Source of the DNA: Taeniopygia guttata
Taxonomy: Eukaryota; Chordata; Aves; Passeriformes; Estrildidae
NCBI RefSeq assembly: GCF_048771995.1
Contig: NC_133027.1
Coordinates: 65,099,501-65,163,500, forward strand
Direction: 5' to 3'
DNA: 64,000 nucleotides
Shown piece by piece: positions 46,801 to 60,100 of this stretch. The translations under genes were made by a program, and so were the position numbers. How positions within the stretch are numbered: position 1 is the first letter of the stretch; the number at the start of each line of letters is the position of its first letter. The notes beneath the pieces were generated by a model, which worked only from the letters and a program-made list of their open reading frames with translations, was not told the DNA's origin and made no database searches.

Positions 46801-49800
46801 AATATCATTTCACTCTCAGTTTTCTCTTTGAAAGAGAACTCTGATAGATTCATATATCAGAAAAGGGGAAAATGCTATTTAACTTATTGTTGCCTATGTA
46901 TACATTTATCTTCAAAATGTGAGTGAATTTCATAATCAGAAAGGAAGTATTACAAATAAATGAGCTCTGCTTTATTTTCCTTTGGATACTTCCCTAGAAG
47001 TTTTTAAATAACAGCATGGAGGGCAGCAAAGTTAGCAGTCAGGCAGTCTTCCCATCAATGTGAACAGAGTCAGAGGCACTTACTGCAAAACAAAAAGAAT
47101 CAGGATTAGCACAAGAGACGCCTTGCCATCAATCTTCTGATGAGCTGAACAGCAAGACCAGTGTCTCTTGATTGCACCAGCAAAACCTGAGTTTTAACCT
47201 GGCTGGCAGAATAAAGATTAAACAACAGAGAACTGATGAGTAGGCAAAGGATGTTGCAAACATGAGAGACACAAAACTGTACAGTATCAGAAAAAAAGCA
47301 TATCAATCTAACCCTAAACCAATTGGTTAAACCTAAAAATCACTCTTATGACTTGCAAGGTGGTTGGTCAGGTTACACAAGAAACAGATTTGTTCCTCCA
47401 GTGAGCACAAAAAACACAAACTCACCTTTCTCAGTTCTACATGTGGATTTCAAAACATGAGTCTGATAGGATCTTTTAGTGCTTTCAAGCACTTTTTATT
47501 TAAGTTCCTCTAAAGAATAGTACACTGCTACTGTTCTGTTGAAAGAATGCAAAGGCAAAAATTTTCTGAAATATTTTCTTAGAAACAGCATAGGTTTATC
47601 TTTTCTATGTATAATTTAAAAATTGTCCAAGGCAGCCTACTTGCATCTTAAATTACAACAATTTAAAAAATTCCATAGAAAGATCAGTTGTGCAAGGCTG
47701 GATTGGATTGTGGCCACATGTTTGAAAGTTTCCAGTTCCTTCTAGTTCTTATGTTGCTGTTATTGAATACATTTGGCAATGTCTGATACTATATGCATTG
47801 AAATTACTCTTTCATTTACACTCCTGGGTTAAACTATTTAAAGTAAATCATTGGCCCTTAATTTTCTAAGACCATCTTTCTATTTGCTGTTAGGAGGAAA
47901 AGTCTCAGAAAAGTTCTTGTCTTCACTGATAGCAGGCCCAAATCCAGTGGGATGCATCTAGGGTGTGATGCTCTTGACTGAAATTCTATTTTGTCCAAAC
48001 AGGGCTTTTCATATTGCTTGCAGATAATAAATATAGTCTGTAGAAATATCTGTGCAGTCCATCTACCTCACTCTTTGCCTGCTAACACACCCAGCTCAGT
48101 CACCACCCAAGCACAGACAACATATCACCATCAATTGGCAGAAACACAAGGCCAGACACTGCCAGCCCCACTCAGGCAAATTTCCAAGGAAATTGCCAAC
48201 AGCAGCTGAGACTGAGAAAGGAGCCTGGGATTACAGGTAATGTTGGCGCCAAAAGCTGTGTGTGTACTGTTCCACAAAATAAACATATTTCTCAGAAATT
48301 TGAGCAGTACTGAGAATGAGAGGGAGATTGCTGAAAAGCACAACTATGACTTGATTTCTACTGCAGCTCTTGTGATCAGGGAAGAGAAAGAAAATCAAAA
48401 AGGGCACTCACAGTCCCAGGTTGATGCAATCAAGCTGGTTAACTCTCCCCACCCTATTTTGATATTTTCCTCACTTCTGCTGGGCTTCTGGGGCTAAGGA
48501 TGTCAGGTAAAAAAAAAATCCTCAAGCCTGCCAGCAAGTTCCTTGGAGAAGTAAACTGCTCCTGAGCACCTGTCACATAGCATCTTATCAGGAAAGATTA
48601 TCATCACTTTCTCACACTTATATAACAAAGGCAGAAGTTTATCCCAACACCATTTCAACACCCAGCTAAAGAGGAGAATAAATCAAAATGTCAAGGATTG
48701 GGTTTTTTCCCATTATGATACATAATCCTAAATGTTCTTCTGAGTTTTTCCATTGTATAGCTGAATTAACTCCTTGAACTAATTTTTTTATAATAAAGAA
48801 TAAATTCTTCACCTTATTCAAACTTTTAGCCACCTTGTACAGCAGTTAAATTCTACTCCTAACCACTCTCATGAACAATCAATCTGGAGTAAATCTGCAG
48901 AAGTTAAGAGCTATATGCAAATTTGCTGTAATGTAAATGAGAGAGATCCTGTCCTTCTAAAATGAGATTATTTTATCATTAATTTCTTATGTATATCTTT
49001 TATTTTAGGCAAAAAAAATAGAGATGGAGAGGAAAAAGATCAAACTACAATGGAGACAAAGCTCCACTGTCATTGGTGAAGATGCAGGCAGAGGTGATAG
49101 CAAATTGTATTGGCAGTGCCAAACTCTGGCAGAAAAAGGGTATTAATTTTTCTCTTCAAGAAAAAAAAAAGAAAATGGAAAACGAGACACTGAAATTGAG
49201 GGGCTACTTTCACTATTATAATATTCAGAAACTTCAGCCACTTGTGACAAAGTTTCCAATCTAAAGCCTGGCTGAAGTCTTCCTAAGTCAAGTCAGCTGG
49301 GACATTTCCAAGAGAGTAGAGGAATAAAAAAGACTCGGGAAGGCCTCCTCTCTCCGCATCTGCTTAAAATGCCAATTTATCCACAAGAGTGCAAGAAGTT
49401 TCAGCTGAATGTGGAAACAATTCCAGTTAGAGAAAGCAGTGTCATCTTTCATCAGTCTTTGTGAAAAATCTGGTCAAAATTTATTGACAGGAGGGATGGT
49501 TCATATGAGTACCTGAACTCACTCTGGGTCCTCTCATCGCTCGCTGTATGTATAGCTAAGGCCATGAGCAAGCAGGATTACTTGCCTGTGACCATGGCTT
49601 TGAACTGGTGTTTTGTCTGTGGAGTTAGAATAGAGGTTAGAAACCTCATTTTCTCACCATACTTTCAGAATGGGCCTCTGTATCCAGATGAAGGCACCAA
49701 GTACCCCCTTCCGAACACAGGCAGCACAACAGCCAAAAAAGCAGGAATTGCAGGGAAGACACAGAGTGACAGTCAGATAACTGGGAGAGAAACCAGTGTA

Positions 49801-50650
49801 GAACACACAGAAACAGCAACTGGGGAGACAGGTCCATCAGGAGCTTCACTGTAGTGTATATGCCTATCTGGATATACATGCTTACAGTACACATTACCCT
49901 ATATTTGTACCATGTACAGTTTCTCATCTTCTGCAAATTAGAATTAGATAAACAAGTAAGACAATAATTTCCAGACACAGCCTCCTCTTTTACCAGTCAA
50001 CCTATGCTGACCATTACTTCATATCTGTAGCAATTGTGTTGATACCCGGCTCTTGTTTGCAGGATACTCCTTTTATACAGAAAAGCCTGAGGGAAGTGGC
50101 TGGTGATGAAAGGACCAAGAGAACAAAAACTGGCAAAAGTTTGCCAAGATGGAGAAGGTAAACTTGAAGGGAACATAACAAGTGGGAGGACAGCGAAATC
50201 AGGTCAGTTGGCAGGAAAGGAGCTGGCAGAGGTCCATCTAAGGGAAGAAGGGCTGATGTCTCAGCAGCAGCTGCTAGAGCCTCCCCAAGCACCCCACGAG
50301 TCTGTAGCACCCCATGAGCACAGCGTGCACACTTTCAGGTTCCCCCATCTCCTGCTCTCAGTGAGGGCTGCACTGAGCAGCTCCACATACACTCAGTGAG
50401 AGCTCTGTTCACAGCAATAACATGTCATTTCTCACGAGCCCAGGAATGCTGAGGTGGGAATGTGCCTCTGCAACCCCTACTCCATCTGGGGTCAGGTGGA
50501 ACAGGATGCTCAGCTCCATTAGATGGATTTTGAATATCTCCAAGAACGGAGACTCCATAGCCTTTTTCCATCTTCAAATTAAATGCGAAATAGTGGGGGA
50601 AATCGTATCTCTGAACACTCAGTGATGTACCACATTAACCTTCAGCTTCC
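43807..50650. other. Intergenic DNA upstream of IL20RA
   Basis: No gene recognised. Open frames up to about 110 codons on both strands show no known domain. The right end (49.5-50.6 kb) is less AT-rich and could contain IL20RA distal regulatory sequence, but I see no motif I would name. Confidence 0.45.
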
Positions 50651-50657
50651 TCTAAGG

Positions 50658-50680
50658 AAAAAAAAAAAAAAAAAAAAAAA
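50658..50680. repeat. A23 homopolymer upstream of the IL20RA CpG island
   Basis: An uninterrupted run of 23 A about 270 bases before the IL20RA start codon. Confidence 0.95.
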
Positions 50681-50789
50681 GGGTGTGCAAGAGCACCTCG
50701 CTCACGTCTCATGGCGGTTTCGAGGGAGAGTTACTCATCAGTGAAAGCACTGAGGGATGCAGGAGAATCACCCCGCACCTTGGAGACAG

Positions 50790-51125
50790 TGTCGGCGCGG
50801 TACCACGCGGCCCCGGCAGCGCCACCGGGCGCTCCCCGGGTCTCGCCGCTCCCCCCGGCCCCGCGGGAGCGGCACGGCCCCACCGGCTCCTCCTCCCTCC
50901 TCCCACCTGCCCTGCCCGGGCCGCCGCCGGGCCGGGCGATGCGGCCCCGATGGGCGCCGGGCTGCTGGTGCTGTCGCTGCTGTCGCTGCTGCCGCTGCTG
51001 CTGCCGCCGAGCCCCGCGGCGCGCACAGGTGGGTGCCGGCGCGTCCCGCCCCGCGGGGATCTGCTCCCGCAGCCCCGCTGCCTGCTCGGCTGCTCCGGGC
51101 CGCCCGCCCTAGGCGGCCGTGCCTC
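50790..51125 (+). promoter_or_regulatory. CpG island promoter and first exon of IL20RA
   Basis: This is the one strongly GC- and CpG-rich block in the window, with GGGCCGGGCG-type motifs, CCGCCCCGCGG past the first exon and no TATA box that I can see. It covers the IL20RA leader, signal exon and the start of intron 1. The transcription start cannot be fixed by eye. Confidence 0.8.
50950..51028 (+). CDS. IL20RA: IL20RA exon 1 (signal peptide)
   Basis: ATG GGC GCC opens a signal peptide built from near-tandem CTG codons. The donor is ACAG|GTGGGT at 51028/51029, phase 1. CpG-island position and human-like first-exon structure support it. Confidence 0.85.
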
Positions 51126-54100
51126 TGGTGTTCGCCGCTTTGGCTGGAGGAGGAGAGCTGGGTGTTTCTGTAATGTTGCTCCATCTTTTCCTTTTCTCTG
51201 TAATTAAGCTGGAGTTAGGTTTTACGTAGCTCTGTATTTATTTTGCGCTCAGCCCTAAGTTCATAGCGAGCTCTTGAGATAGTTCTTGTTATATACCCAT
51301 TTGAGTAATTCCATAAATACTTGTGGTGTTTGTAGGTTCCTTTCTGTTTGGCAGGCACCACCCTCAGGAGTCCAACTGAAGCAGTCAAGAGCTAGATTAA
51401 AACAAAAGTCAGGGTGGGGCTTTGACAGAGGTACTCAGCTCGTGGGTTACTGTCTTGAGTGGCTCCAAGTCCCGTCTCCCATGTTGACTGTATCATATGG
51501 TGGCAGCCACACATCCAAGCACGAGAGACAGAGGGAGCAAAAAAGGTGGCAGCTGGAGTGGGCTGTCGGAGCGGGATGTTACCCAGTGGGAATGAGTTTA
51601 TTAACTGTAGCCTGGAACGTGTGTGCAGGGGGAGTCCCCTGCTGCTGTTAAAATAATATGTTATGTCTGGTTTTTAAATGTATCTCCTGTTAAAAAATGG
51701 GAGCAAGGCACTGGAGGAATTAGCAGATCTTCTAAGAAACCTACTTTGCCTTTGTGCTTTTGTTCTCTGCTGCAAGTGTTGCCTCCAAAACTCAATGCAT
51801 AAGGACAGAGTCTACTCCTATTTAACTCCACAGCAAAACTTTCTGATCATGTGAGAGCTGGAATGTAGTGAGGAGCCTGAATGCCTTCAAGCGCCACTAA
51901 GTACTGTGTCCCAGATCACTCTTTTGGCAAACTACTCCAATATGCATCAGTGATTTTGAGTTGCTTTCAGAGGTACTAATGCCAGCCTATTTTCAAGTAA
52001 CTGACCACATAATTTTCATCTTATTTTATGGTCATCAATGCAAGTGTTCTGGAAAATTTGTACAACTGGTATTCAGTTACCCTTTTAAAAAAAGCTTTAA
52101 AATGTGTTTAATACTGGTTTTGATTCCAAAGAAAGTTTAGAAAAATGCCAAGGGGATTATGCTGCTTTTGTGTAGTGGCTGTTCAAGGCAGAAGGGAATC
52201 TGTTTGCACATTCCTGAGGTTTTATGTGGAGGTGATTTCAGGGTTTTGTTGACAGTCAGCAATACTAGCAGGGAAGGGAGAGCTGTGCCTTCCACTGAAG
52301 GCTTAGAGCGTTCATTTTCATCTTTTTCGGTGTGAGACTATGAATGTTAGTAAATGTTAGCAGTATTTTGCTAAGAAATTATTTGAAGTGTAGAACTGTC
52401 ATAGCAGTGCTCATGTGCTTTCTCTGAATTGAAGTGATAGGTAGGGGAGCCACTTTTGGGTACTTTGTTCCAACAGAAGAAACCAGGACCCAAGTAAAGC
52501 AGTTTTACAGCAGGGCTTTGCAGACTCGGATTCTGACATCTTACGGGATCTGTCCTGTGCCTGTCTCCTTGAGATCTCTTGCCAAGTAATTTTCTGAACT
52601 CCTTAACAGCAGGATTTAAACACTAAATTACAGCTTGACTGTTGCAAAACACCTTCTGTTTTCATTGTGATGTATTAGTGGGCATGATTTTATTCTAACT
52701 GGATTACATCCAGTCTCTAAATGTTCTAGCAGTTTCTAAGTGTTTTCAGGCCCGCTGTCTGTACCTCATAGAGTATCTGAGCAAGGATAAAAATTTCACT
52801 TGTTGTTGCAATTGGGGTTTTTAATGAATTGGTTTCACCCAACCATTTAAAAATCTGTACTGTAGAACAAATAAAAAAGTGCAGAAAATGTGAAATAAAA
52901 TGGATTTTTTTTTTTTATCAGTGGGTTCAAGAAATGTTCAAGCATGTTCAAACACATTCCTCTTTACCATGTGGGAGTGTTTAGCAATGTTTGAGGAACT
53001 GATAAAGATATGAAGGAACAGTCTGAATTTTCTAAGTGGTAGAATATTAGTCCAAGCTTCATCTTAAATCCTTCTGCTTGCTTTTCTGGGAGGTTTCCCT
53101 AAGCACATTCTTCTGCAGTTAGAGAAACCTTGAAATCCTTGGCCTGTAGGGTGCAATCTCTCTCTTGTAGATCCATACAGAAGAATGCACTTGCTACTAC
53201 AGTGTATCCTTATTCTGAGGAAAGGGAAATGAGTCTTAATGTTGTACTGCAAAATTAGAAGGATTTTGATTTATTTAAGGCATATTTTACTATTTTCATT
53301 CAGGTAAGGTATGTGATTTTGAAGCAAATACCAATTAATTTCTCTTACTGTTTTTTTGTCTGTATTGTGAAACAGTCTTGGAACTTGATTGTTCTGGATG
53401 AGGATGCCCTTGAAGATGTTCTTCATCAATGTATCTAGTGCAAGTACAGCTGGTCCAATGTTAAAATGCAAAAACCTGAAATGTATATAATGTAGACAAG
53501 GTTTTCTCAGTATAAACATTTTAATCTAACAGACCTGCTTATACTGGGTTGCAGTCCTTGCTAGCATACATCCAGACTTAGATCCCACTGGAGCTGATAT
53601 GTGGCTATATCAACTACATTTTATATGATGCAACCGTGAAAGTTCCCCCTTTTTAATGTTTTCTAATAGCAGTGTAAGTTGCTTGTTCTGCATTGACACA
53701 CCTGATTTAATTTACATCTTTCATATTCCACTTTGTCATATTTTTACTAATAAATAGCAATTTGAGAAGCAGCTTCAGGCCTCCCTTTAAGCAAATTTTA
53801 ATGTGTTTTCTTTCACAGTTACAAGAACTGTACTAGAATGTACAAAACATCTCTTTTGATGTTGTTCTGGGAAATACAGAATAAAAGGGTAGAGATGGGA
53901 AAAGCAGTGGGGAAAAAATTGTAAAACAGAATGATTTTTTGAACTCTTGGTTTGAAAATTTTGTGCATATAGTATTTTGTATAACCTAGTACATGTCTAT
54001 ATACTTTGCAGGATTGAAATACATGTGTGTTGGTGATAATCTGTGTGTTTACCAGAGAGAGCATAAAGCTTCATTAATAAGAGTGGAAGTCTATGGTGGG

Positions 54101-57100
54101 GGGTTGAGCTCCTTTTTTTTTTGCACAATACTTCCTTGCTCTCTTGCTACTGTGAAGGCAAGAGGAGTAAATGTAACATAGAAATAAATAAAAATGGATA
54201 TTGGCATAAGGAGAACTGCAGTATATGGAGGAGTATCATGTTATAGCTGAAAGGCTTATCCTTACCTTCTCATTTCCAGCTTCCAATCTCATCCCAGGCT
54301 ATTCTAGATAGCACTGTGATCTAGCCCTAGTTCTTGGCTTTGTGTGTGATTCCTCAACTTCACAAGTTCTTACTGTCTGATAATTGGAGATGGATAGTTA
54401 AAGAAGTGCCACAGAGGCACTTCCAACACCTCTGGGATTTGTGATTAAAGCCCAAAACTTGGATGTGCATTGCAGTTCCCTGTGAAAACACTCAGGTTCA
54501 CTGCTGTAGCTGATAACAATTCCTTTCTGTGGCTCTTGTTGTCTAGTGACCTTTAAAGTCTTAATACCAAGAGAAGCAAGTGGTTAGGCTAACTCAAGTC
54601 ATTTCTGTGTGTGTGCAACTCCTGTTTATGTTTGGTTATATAGTTTTGGCTTGTAGAGATTTCTTCTGATAGAGTTCTTTCTCCCTGAGAAGTCTTACTG
54701 ATTATCTGCAAGTTAGAGAGAGAGAAAGCCACCCTTTATGAAATAAACAAGAGCTCCTGTATTTTAAGAAGCTTAACTTTGTAAGAGACTGAATTTTGGA
54801 ACTCAGGACTATCTCTAGATAGAATTTAAAATGACATACAGCTCTTTTCTTGGTACTTGATGTAGCAGTAACTTGGGATATTATTTAGAGGCACCATATC
54901 TTTCTTCAGTCTCACTCCAATGGAGAGGTGCCCCAAGAGTTCTCTGCAAAAGTTCCTTCCCAGAGGCACTGCCTATGCGAGGTGGGACATTACAAGCTTT
55001 CTGGGAGTGTTGGTCCTTCCTCTCTGATCTCGGGTGTAGAAGGTGTTCAATTTTCATCTTCTTAGGATTGCCTTTCCCTCATAAAGAAAAGGCAAGTGCT
55101 CATTCCCCATCTTTGTTACATTTAGTCTCCTGTCCAAGGCAAAATGTGAATTCAGAATTGTGGATTTCACTAATTAAAATTGTTTTGAAGAAAGAAAGGC
55201 AAAATCCCTTTTCTGGAAAAGCCATCGGTAGGTCACAGAGCAAGGAGCAACATCTATTAGGCAATAAATATAATGCTGTTAGTTCTAATTGGACTATTGT
55301 TGCCTAATAGCAGTTAAGTCATTGCTGAATGATGAAAGCCAAACACAATTTAGGTTCAGTTTATATGTAAAAGATAGATATTTTATGTAAAGATGGATTG
55401 GGAGTGTACCAAAATGTCGTGTATGGCAATTTGGCTGATAACTGTCACAGAGCATCATTTTTACAATATTTCAAATAGAAAGCTTAACTCTTGGATACTT
55501 TAAAAAACAAATGTAAAATGTCAGAGTTATTCTAACTAAGCTTTCATTTTCTTGGCTGTTCAATATGATTGATCTAAGCAGTAATGAATGGGTAGTGCTA
55601 AACATGTTCAAGGCAGCAAAGAAAAACCTCAACATTAAACATTAACAGGCAATTTTCAGTATTTCAAATAATTTCAAAATGTGTGTTTTAAAAAACAGCT
55701 ATCAGATCATGGTATTGTGTCACCACTGGGCTTTTAAAATTAATGTAGTTCTTTTTTAAAAAAAAAAAAGGTTTTGTATGCCAAACTTAACAAAACCTCT
55801 TTCCATTTTAAATTAAAAAAGAAACGAAAAAGAAATACGCTGGAATCAAATCAAACTATTAAGCACAAAACACCTCTGTCTGATTATAGATCTGAAAGCC
55901 TTGAAAGGGCTGTGACTAATTTTAGACAAGCCCACCTTGAATTTCACTCACCTTGTTTGCTTGTTTCAGGCCACTCAGAATTAACAGTAAACATACCTAC
56001 AATAACTTTCACCTGCTGGAGTGCATCAAGCAAAGGTGTTTGGAGCAGGGCATGGGGAAGATGGTGGGAGCTCTGCTCTTGTGCTTGCAAACTTTCAACA
56101 TGGTGGGAAGAAAATTCAGTTTATTTTATTTCATACATGTTAGAAAAAGGAATGGGTGTCAGCTGCCATGGTCCTCTCTAGCAGTCTCCTAACAAGCCTT
56201 CAATGGACTGGGAAGATTTTCTCCTCCTTTCTAGGGCAGCTATTTCTGGACTGAGTCTGAAATGCCCTTTGACCAATATTCTCTTTAGAAGTGTTTTTGC
56301 TAAGTCAGGACACAGTTTGGATTTATAACGGCAAGGTTTCACAGGGAGGAGGAGAGCCTGTCAGGGCAAGCCACAGCTTCAGTCCCACTTCTGTATCTGC
56401 TGTTTTTCTGGCTTTAGTTCCACTCACACTCTGACAAAATTACCTCCTCAGGCTCACCTGTTTCCAACAGCAGCCTGCCCATTTCTTGAAAAACAAACCC
56501 CACATGCCCCAGTCTCATCCTTCTCCCACCTTTCCCCCCACCTCTTCCCTCAAGTTTTTCCCATCTGCTCCACCATCTGGTTTTCATGCAGTTTTTTTGC
56601 CTTTCTGTCCCTGTCTTTCTCCCCCATGCTCCCTTTGAACAGGGGATGGGAGTGATGGGCTCCTCTTGTGGGAGAGCAAAGAGTGTGCCTTGTGGTTAGC
56701 TCTCGAGTGCTGCTATGACTTGAACAGGAAATCACCTCTGTGCTCCTCCCCACGTTCCCACCAGCACTGCTCAGGTCGGAGGGTTTCATTAACCTGACTT
56801 CATACCCTGCAACAGAGAGTCCCAGCACCCCACCAGGAGAAAGGCAGCTGAGCTGTAATGGCTCCCATGTACTCCTCCTCGTTATTTGGTCTGCTGAGTT
56901 CAAGTCAAAAAGAGTCTGCACATAGAAAAGCTTTCAGGATCGCTTTATTTCTAATAAGTTTACTCGTTTGTTTAAATTGTTGCTAAGATGATGAGTAATA
57001 AGTTTGCTAAAGTGTATTCCTGGCTTTGTTGTTTCCTTACTTCTATGTAATTTTTGATCTACAATTTCGGCTCATCTCAGTCCCCCTGTTTATCACTTGG

Positions 57101-60100
57101 TGCACTCCCTTGCATACCGGTATGGCCAGTGCTGACTTGCCTGGAGCTGGAGATGTGCCAGAAAGACAGCCCCAACACTCTGCTTGTGAGGGACACTGAA
57201 CACGATGCTAAATGGACATTTGTTCTAAGCTTGACCATTTGTATTTTTATGTTATACTTAACCATGTGTTTGAGGGACTGTTTTTCACCAAGAACATAAC
57301 AATCAACACAAATGAGCTGGAGAAAGAAAAGAGAGAAAAAATGCCTCAAAAAATGAAGAGCAACAGCACAGGAGGAGCAAACAAGATGTAATAGGAATAT
57401 GGCGGAAGTCACGCGAAGTTGAACTGAAAGACTTAAGAAAGAGCAGGGGCTTAGAGCATTCATTGCCAGAAGCAGTGTATCCTAGACTGATCCTTAATTG
57501 CTCGATGCTTCACTGGTGGGTCTAAGCTACAGGTGGGAAAAGGTAAATCAGGAACTCAGGCTGTTTGAAAGGCTTTCAGTGGTGTGTAAGTGAGGTTTCA
57601 ACCCATGGCCTTGAAGCAGCAGCTGCAAATGCTGAGGCACAGCTGCAGTGATGCCCACAAATTCAGTACCCAGCACGAAGGTTTCCCTTCCATCAGAGGT
57701 GCTCCCAAGGGCCACTTTTGTGTAAGAATAATGGCCACAGTTGAAGCCAAAGTCTCTGCCATTGTCAGAAAAGCAGTTCCTCTTTTGAATTCTGAGATGA
57801 CTATAGGGGAGGAGTTATTGGCTTTTACGGCTGTGGGTAGCAAGACTGTTGCAGTAAGGCTCATCTTTCTATCTTAATGCTTTCCACATCATTCACTGTC
57901 TTAAATTGTACCCTACAGTTGTTTAGAAGGTTCTATGATCTTCTTTGTTGCTGTATTTGATTGGATAATTTGGTGTTTGCACCTCTGTGCCATGTCACAG
58001 TAAAATACAGCAGATGATCACTCCGCTTGAGAGGGCTAGAGTAAACAACAGTGGTCACACAGGAGGCACTTGGATACCAATAGGTCAGCTTTCAGTGGGT
58101 CCTCCACCTTCTCCCTACCCCAAAATTTTTGCCACTGCACAGAAAAAAAAAAATCTTAACTTTTCTATATTTATATACTTTTATGCTTTGCAGCTGCTGG
58201 GTTACCCAACTGAAGTGCAAAGCTAAAAAATCTGTCTAGAGCCAGAGGACATGGGTAGTTGCAGCTGTATTTGTTCTGCAGCACTGCCATTAAAACACAG
58301 CTGTTTGCCACCAAGACAGGCAGGGGGACCTCCTAACAGGGAAAACACAGATGCGCTGAATGGGTAACACGGAATTTGTGTGTGTTTATCCCTGTGTCTG
58401 TGTGTATGTGTCTGTGCATGTGTGTAGATATATGTGGCTATAACCAGAACTGAGCTTTGAACAGTACTAACTTGAGCAAGGTATGTACTTGGCAGGGACC
58501 TCTATGTGATTAAAACTGACCAGGTTTTTAAACCTGGCTGGTGATTTCATAAAGAGAAGGTGAAGCATCAGCCATGCAGACTTTTACTCATGTGAATAAT
58601 CTCTCTGACGTCAGTGGGGTTTTTCACTCACATGCAAAGGTGTTTTCAGGCTAAGTCACCTCTGTTTTGGAGAGTCTCACTATAGCTTATTCTAAGAACA
58701 GGACTTGGCTGATCCTTGTGGTGAAGTTTGCAAACCTGTATTTTTAGTTTATTTCCAGGCCAGATGTCAGTCATGAAGATGTAAACAATTACATTATTCA
58801 AGGTTTGATTTACAGCCTTTCCAAAGAGAGTAATAAGGGTTCCATTTTTTTCCATGCAATGAATTAATGAAGTGACTTAGCTGTGCTGGAAAGTGAATGA
58901 CAACCATTGCTAGCAATCACTGTGGCAGGTTAAACCTAGCAAAGCAACATGGGTGTTTGATTTCTGCTCTTAGGGCAGTACAAATTGAAAATGCTCTGTG
59001 TGACAACCATGCCATGAATCTCGATAAATGGAAATAAAATCAGAATATAACTGGATGCAATGTGTTTAAAGACTAGAAACTGAAAGACTGAGACAAGTTA
59101 AAAAAAATTGAAACATGCAGCTGTTGCATATACTTGAATCCTTTCCTGACTGATAACCATGGAACAGTCAAGCTCTGTGTATGATCTGTTCTCTACACAT
59201 GCCTTCTGATACTATTGATCACCAAACAGACATGAAGGAATTAATTCTTAACTCTTCCTGGAGACATATGTATGGTAGTTTTATTCTTGTTTTACACATG
59301 CAGAATTGTGATGTAACTAACCTGCACAATTTATTGTAAGGGTGGGAGCTTTTTAGTAAAGGGGCAAAACCAGAAATAGAAACCAAATCTCTGTTGTTTT
59401 ATCTCATGGGAAGTTAATGGTCTCGGTCCCTTCTAAATCTCACTGAGCTGTGTTAGGTGGGAGTATACCAGCAGTGTTGTAATGCTTTAGATCTTGTAAA
59501 GATACAGTCTGTGGCTTCTACATGCTGAGATTGGCTCCTCTGCTGCAGTCAGTGTTTCTGTTTTGAAACTTCATTTACCACAGCAGAAACCACAGTGGGA
59601 GGAGGGAAATTAAAGTTAAAAAAAAATTAAAAATGTCAAAGAGCCAGTTTCACATGTTAATAGTTTAAAAATGTTTTAATGTAACAGCCAAACACATGAC
59701 TCTTACTACTTTAAAATGTGCTTGAGGAATACAAATGTTTTAAAATAAGGGTGAACACATGCGGAAAGGTACAGGCAAACAACTTTCTCAGCTCTCCTAG
59801 GGAGCTTCATCTTTACATTTGGATTCACTTAAAGCAATTGCAGAGGACATTTATTTTGGGGAAATGAAAACCTTTGATTTTCTAGATTCTGTATCTCCTA
59901 CTTGGAAGCAAGTGTTAGAATAAGACAAATTCCTGGAGAATCCCTTTTGCTGCATTTATATCCCCTGGCATCCTGGAACTTTTTTTATGTTGCTACCAAA
60001 TCTGTAGTTTGAGCTCTAACAGGCTCAAGTGTCATGGGACATTTCTGCATCCAAGTGTCTAGGAAATGGGACTTTCTACTCTTTGTAAATAGATAAGCTT

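Noticed and set aside
48194-48250. Exon-like end with a GTAATG donor at 48.2 kb
   Set aside because: The donor-like ACAG|GTAATG has no matching acceptor and phase partner, and the frame shows no similarity to any receptor or known protein.
50683-50949. In-frame upstream extension of the IL20RA signal exon
   Set aside because: The frame is open from 50683 but has no ATG before 50950, and an N-terminal extension would bury the signal peptide. The extension is most likely leader.
54873-55307. 144-codon open frame in IL20RA intron 1
   Set aside because: No homology I recognise, no pattern of a domain, and it lies inside a well supported intron.
55254-55310. 11-bp inverted repeat as a miniature DNA transposon
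   Set aside because: Only 11 bp per arm, total 57 bases, and I see no target duplication at its edges.
55774-56181. 135-codon open frame in IL20RA intron 1
   Set aside because: Starts in A-rich sequence that codes a Lys run, then turns into unrelated low-information sequence. No splice signals fit the gene.
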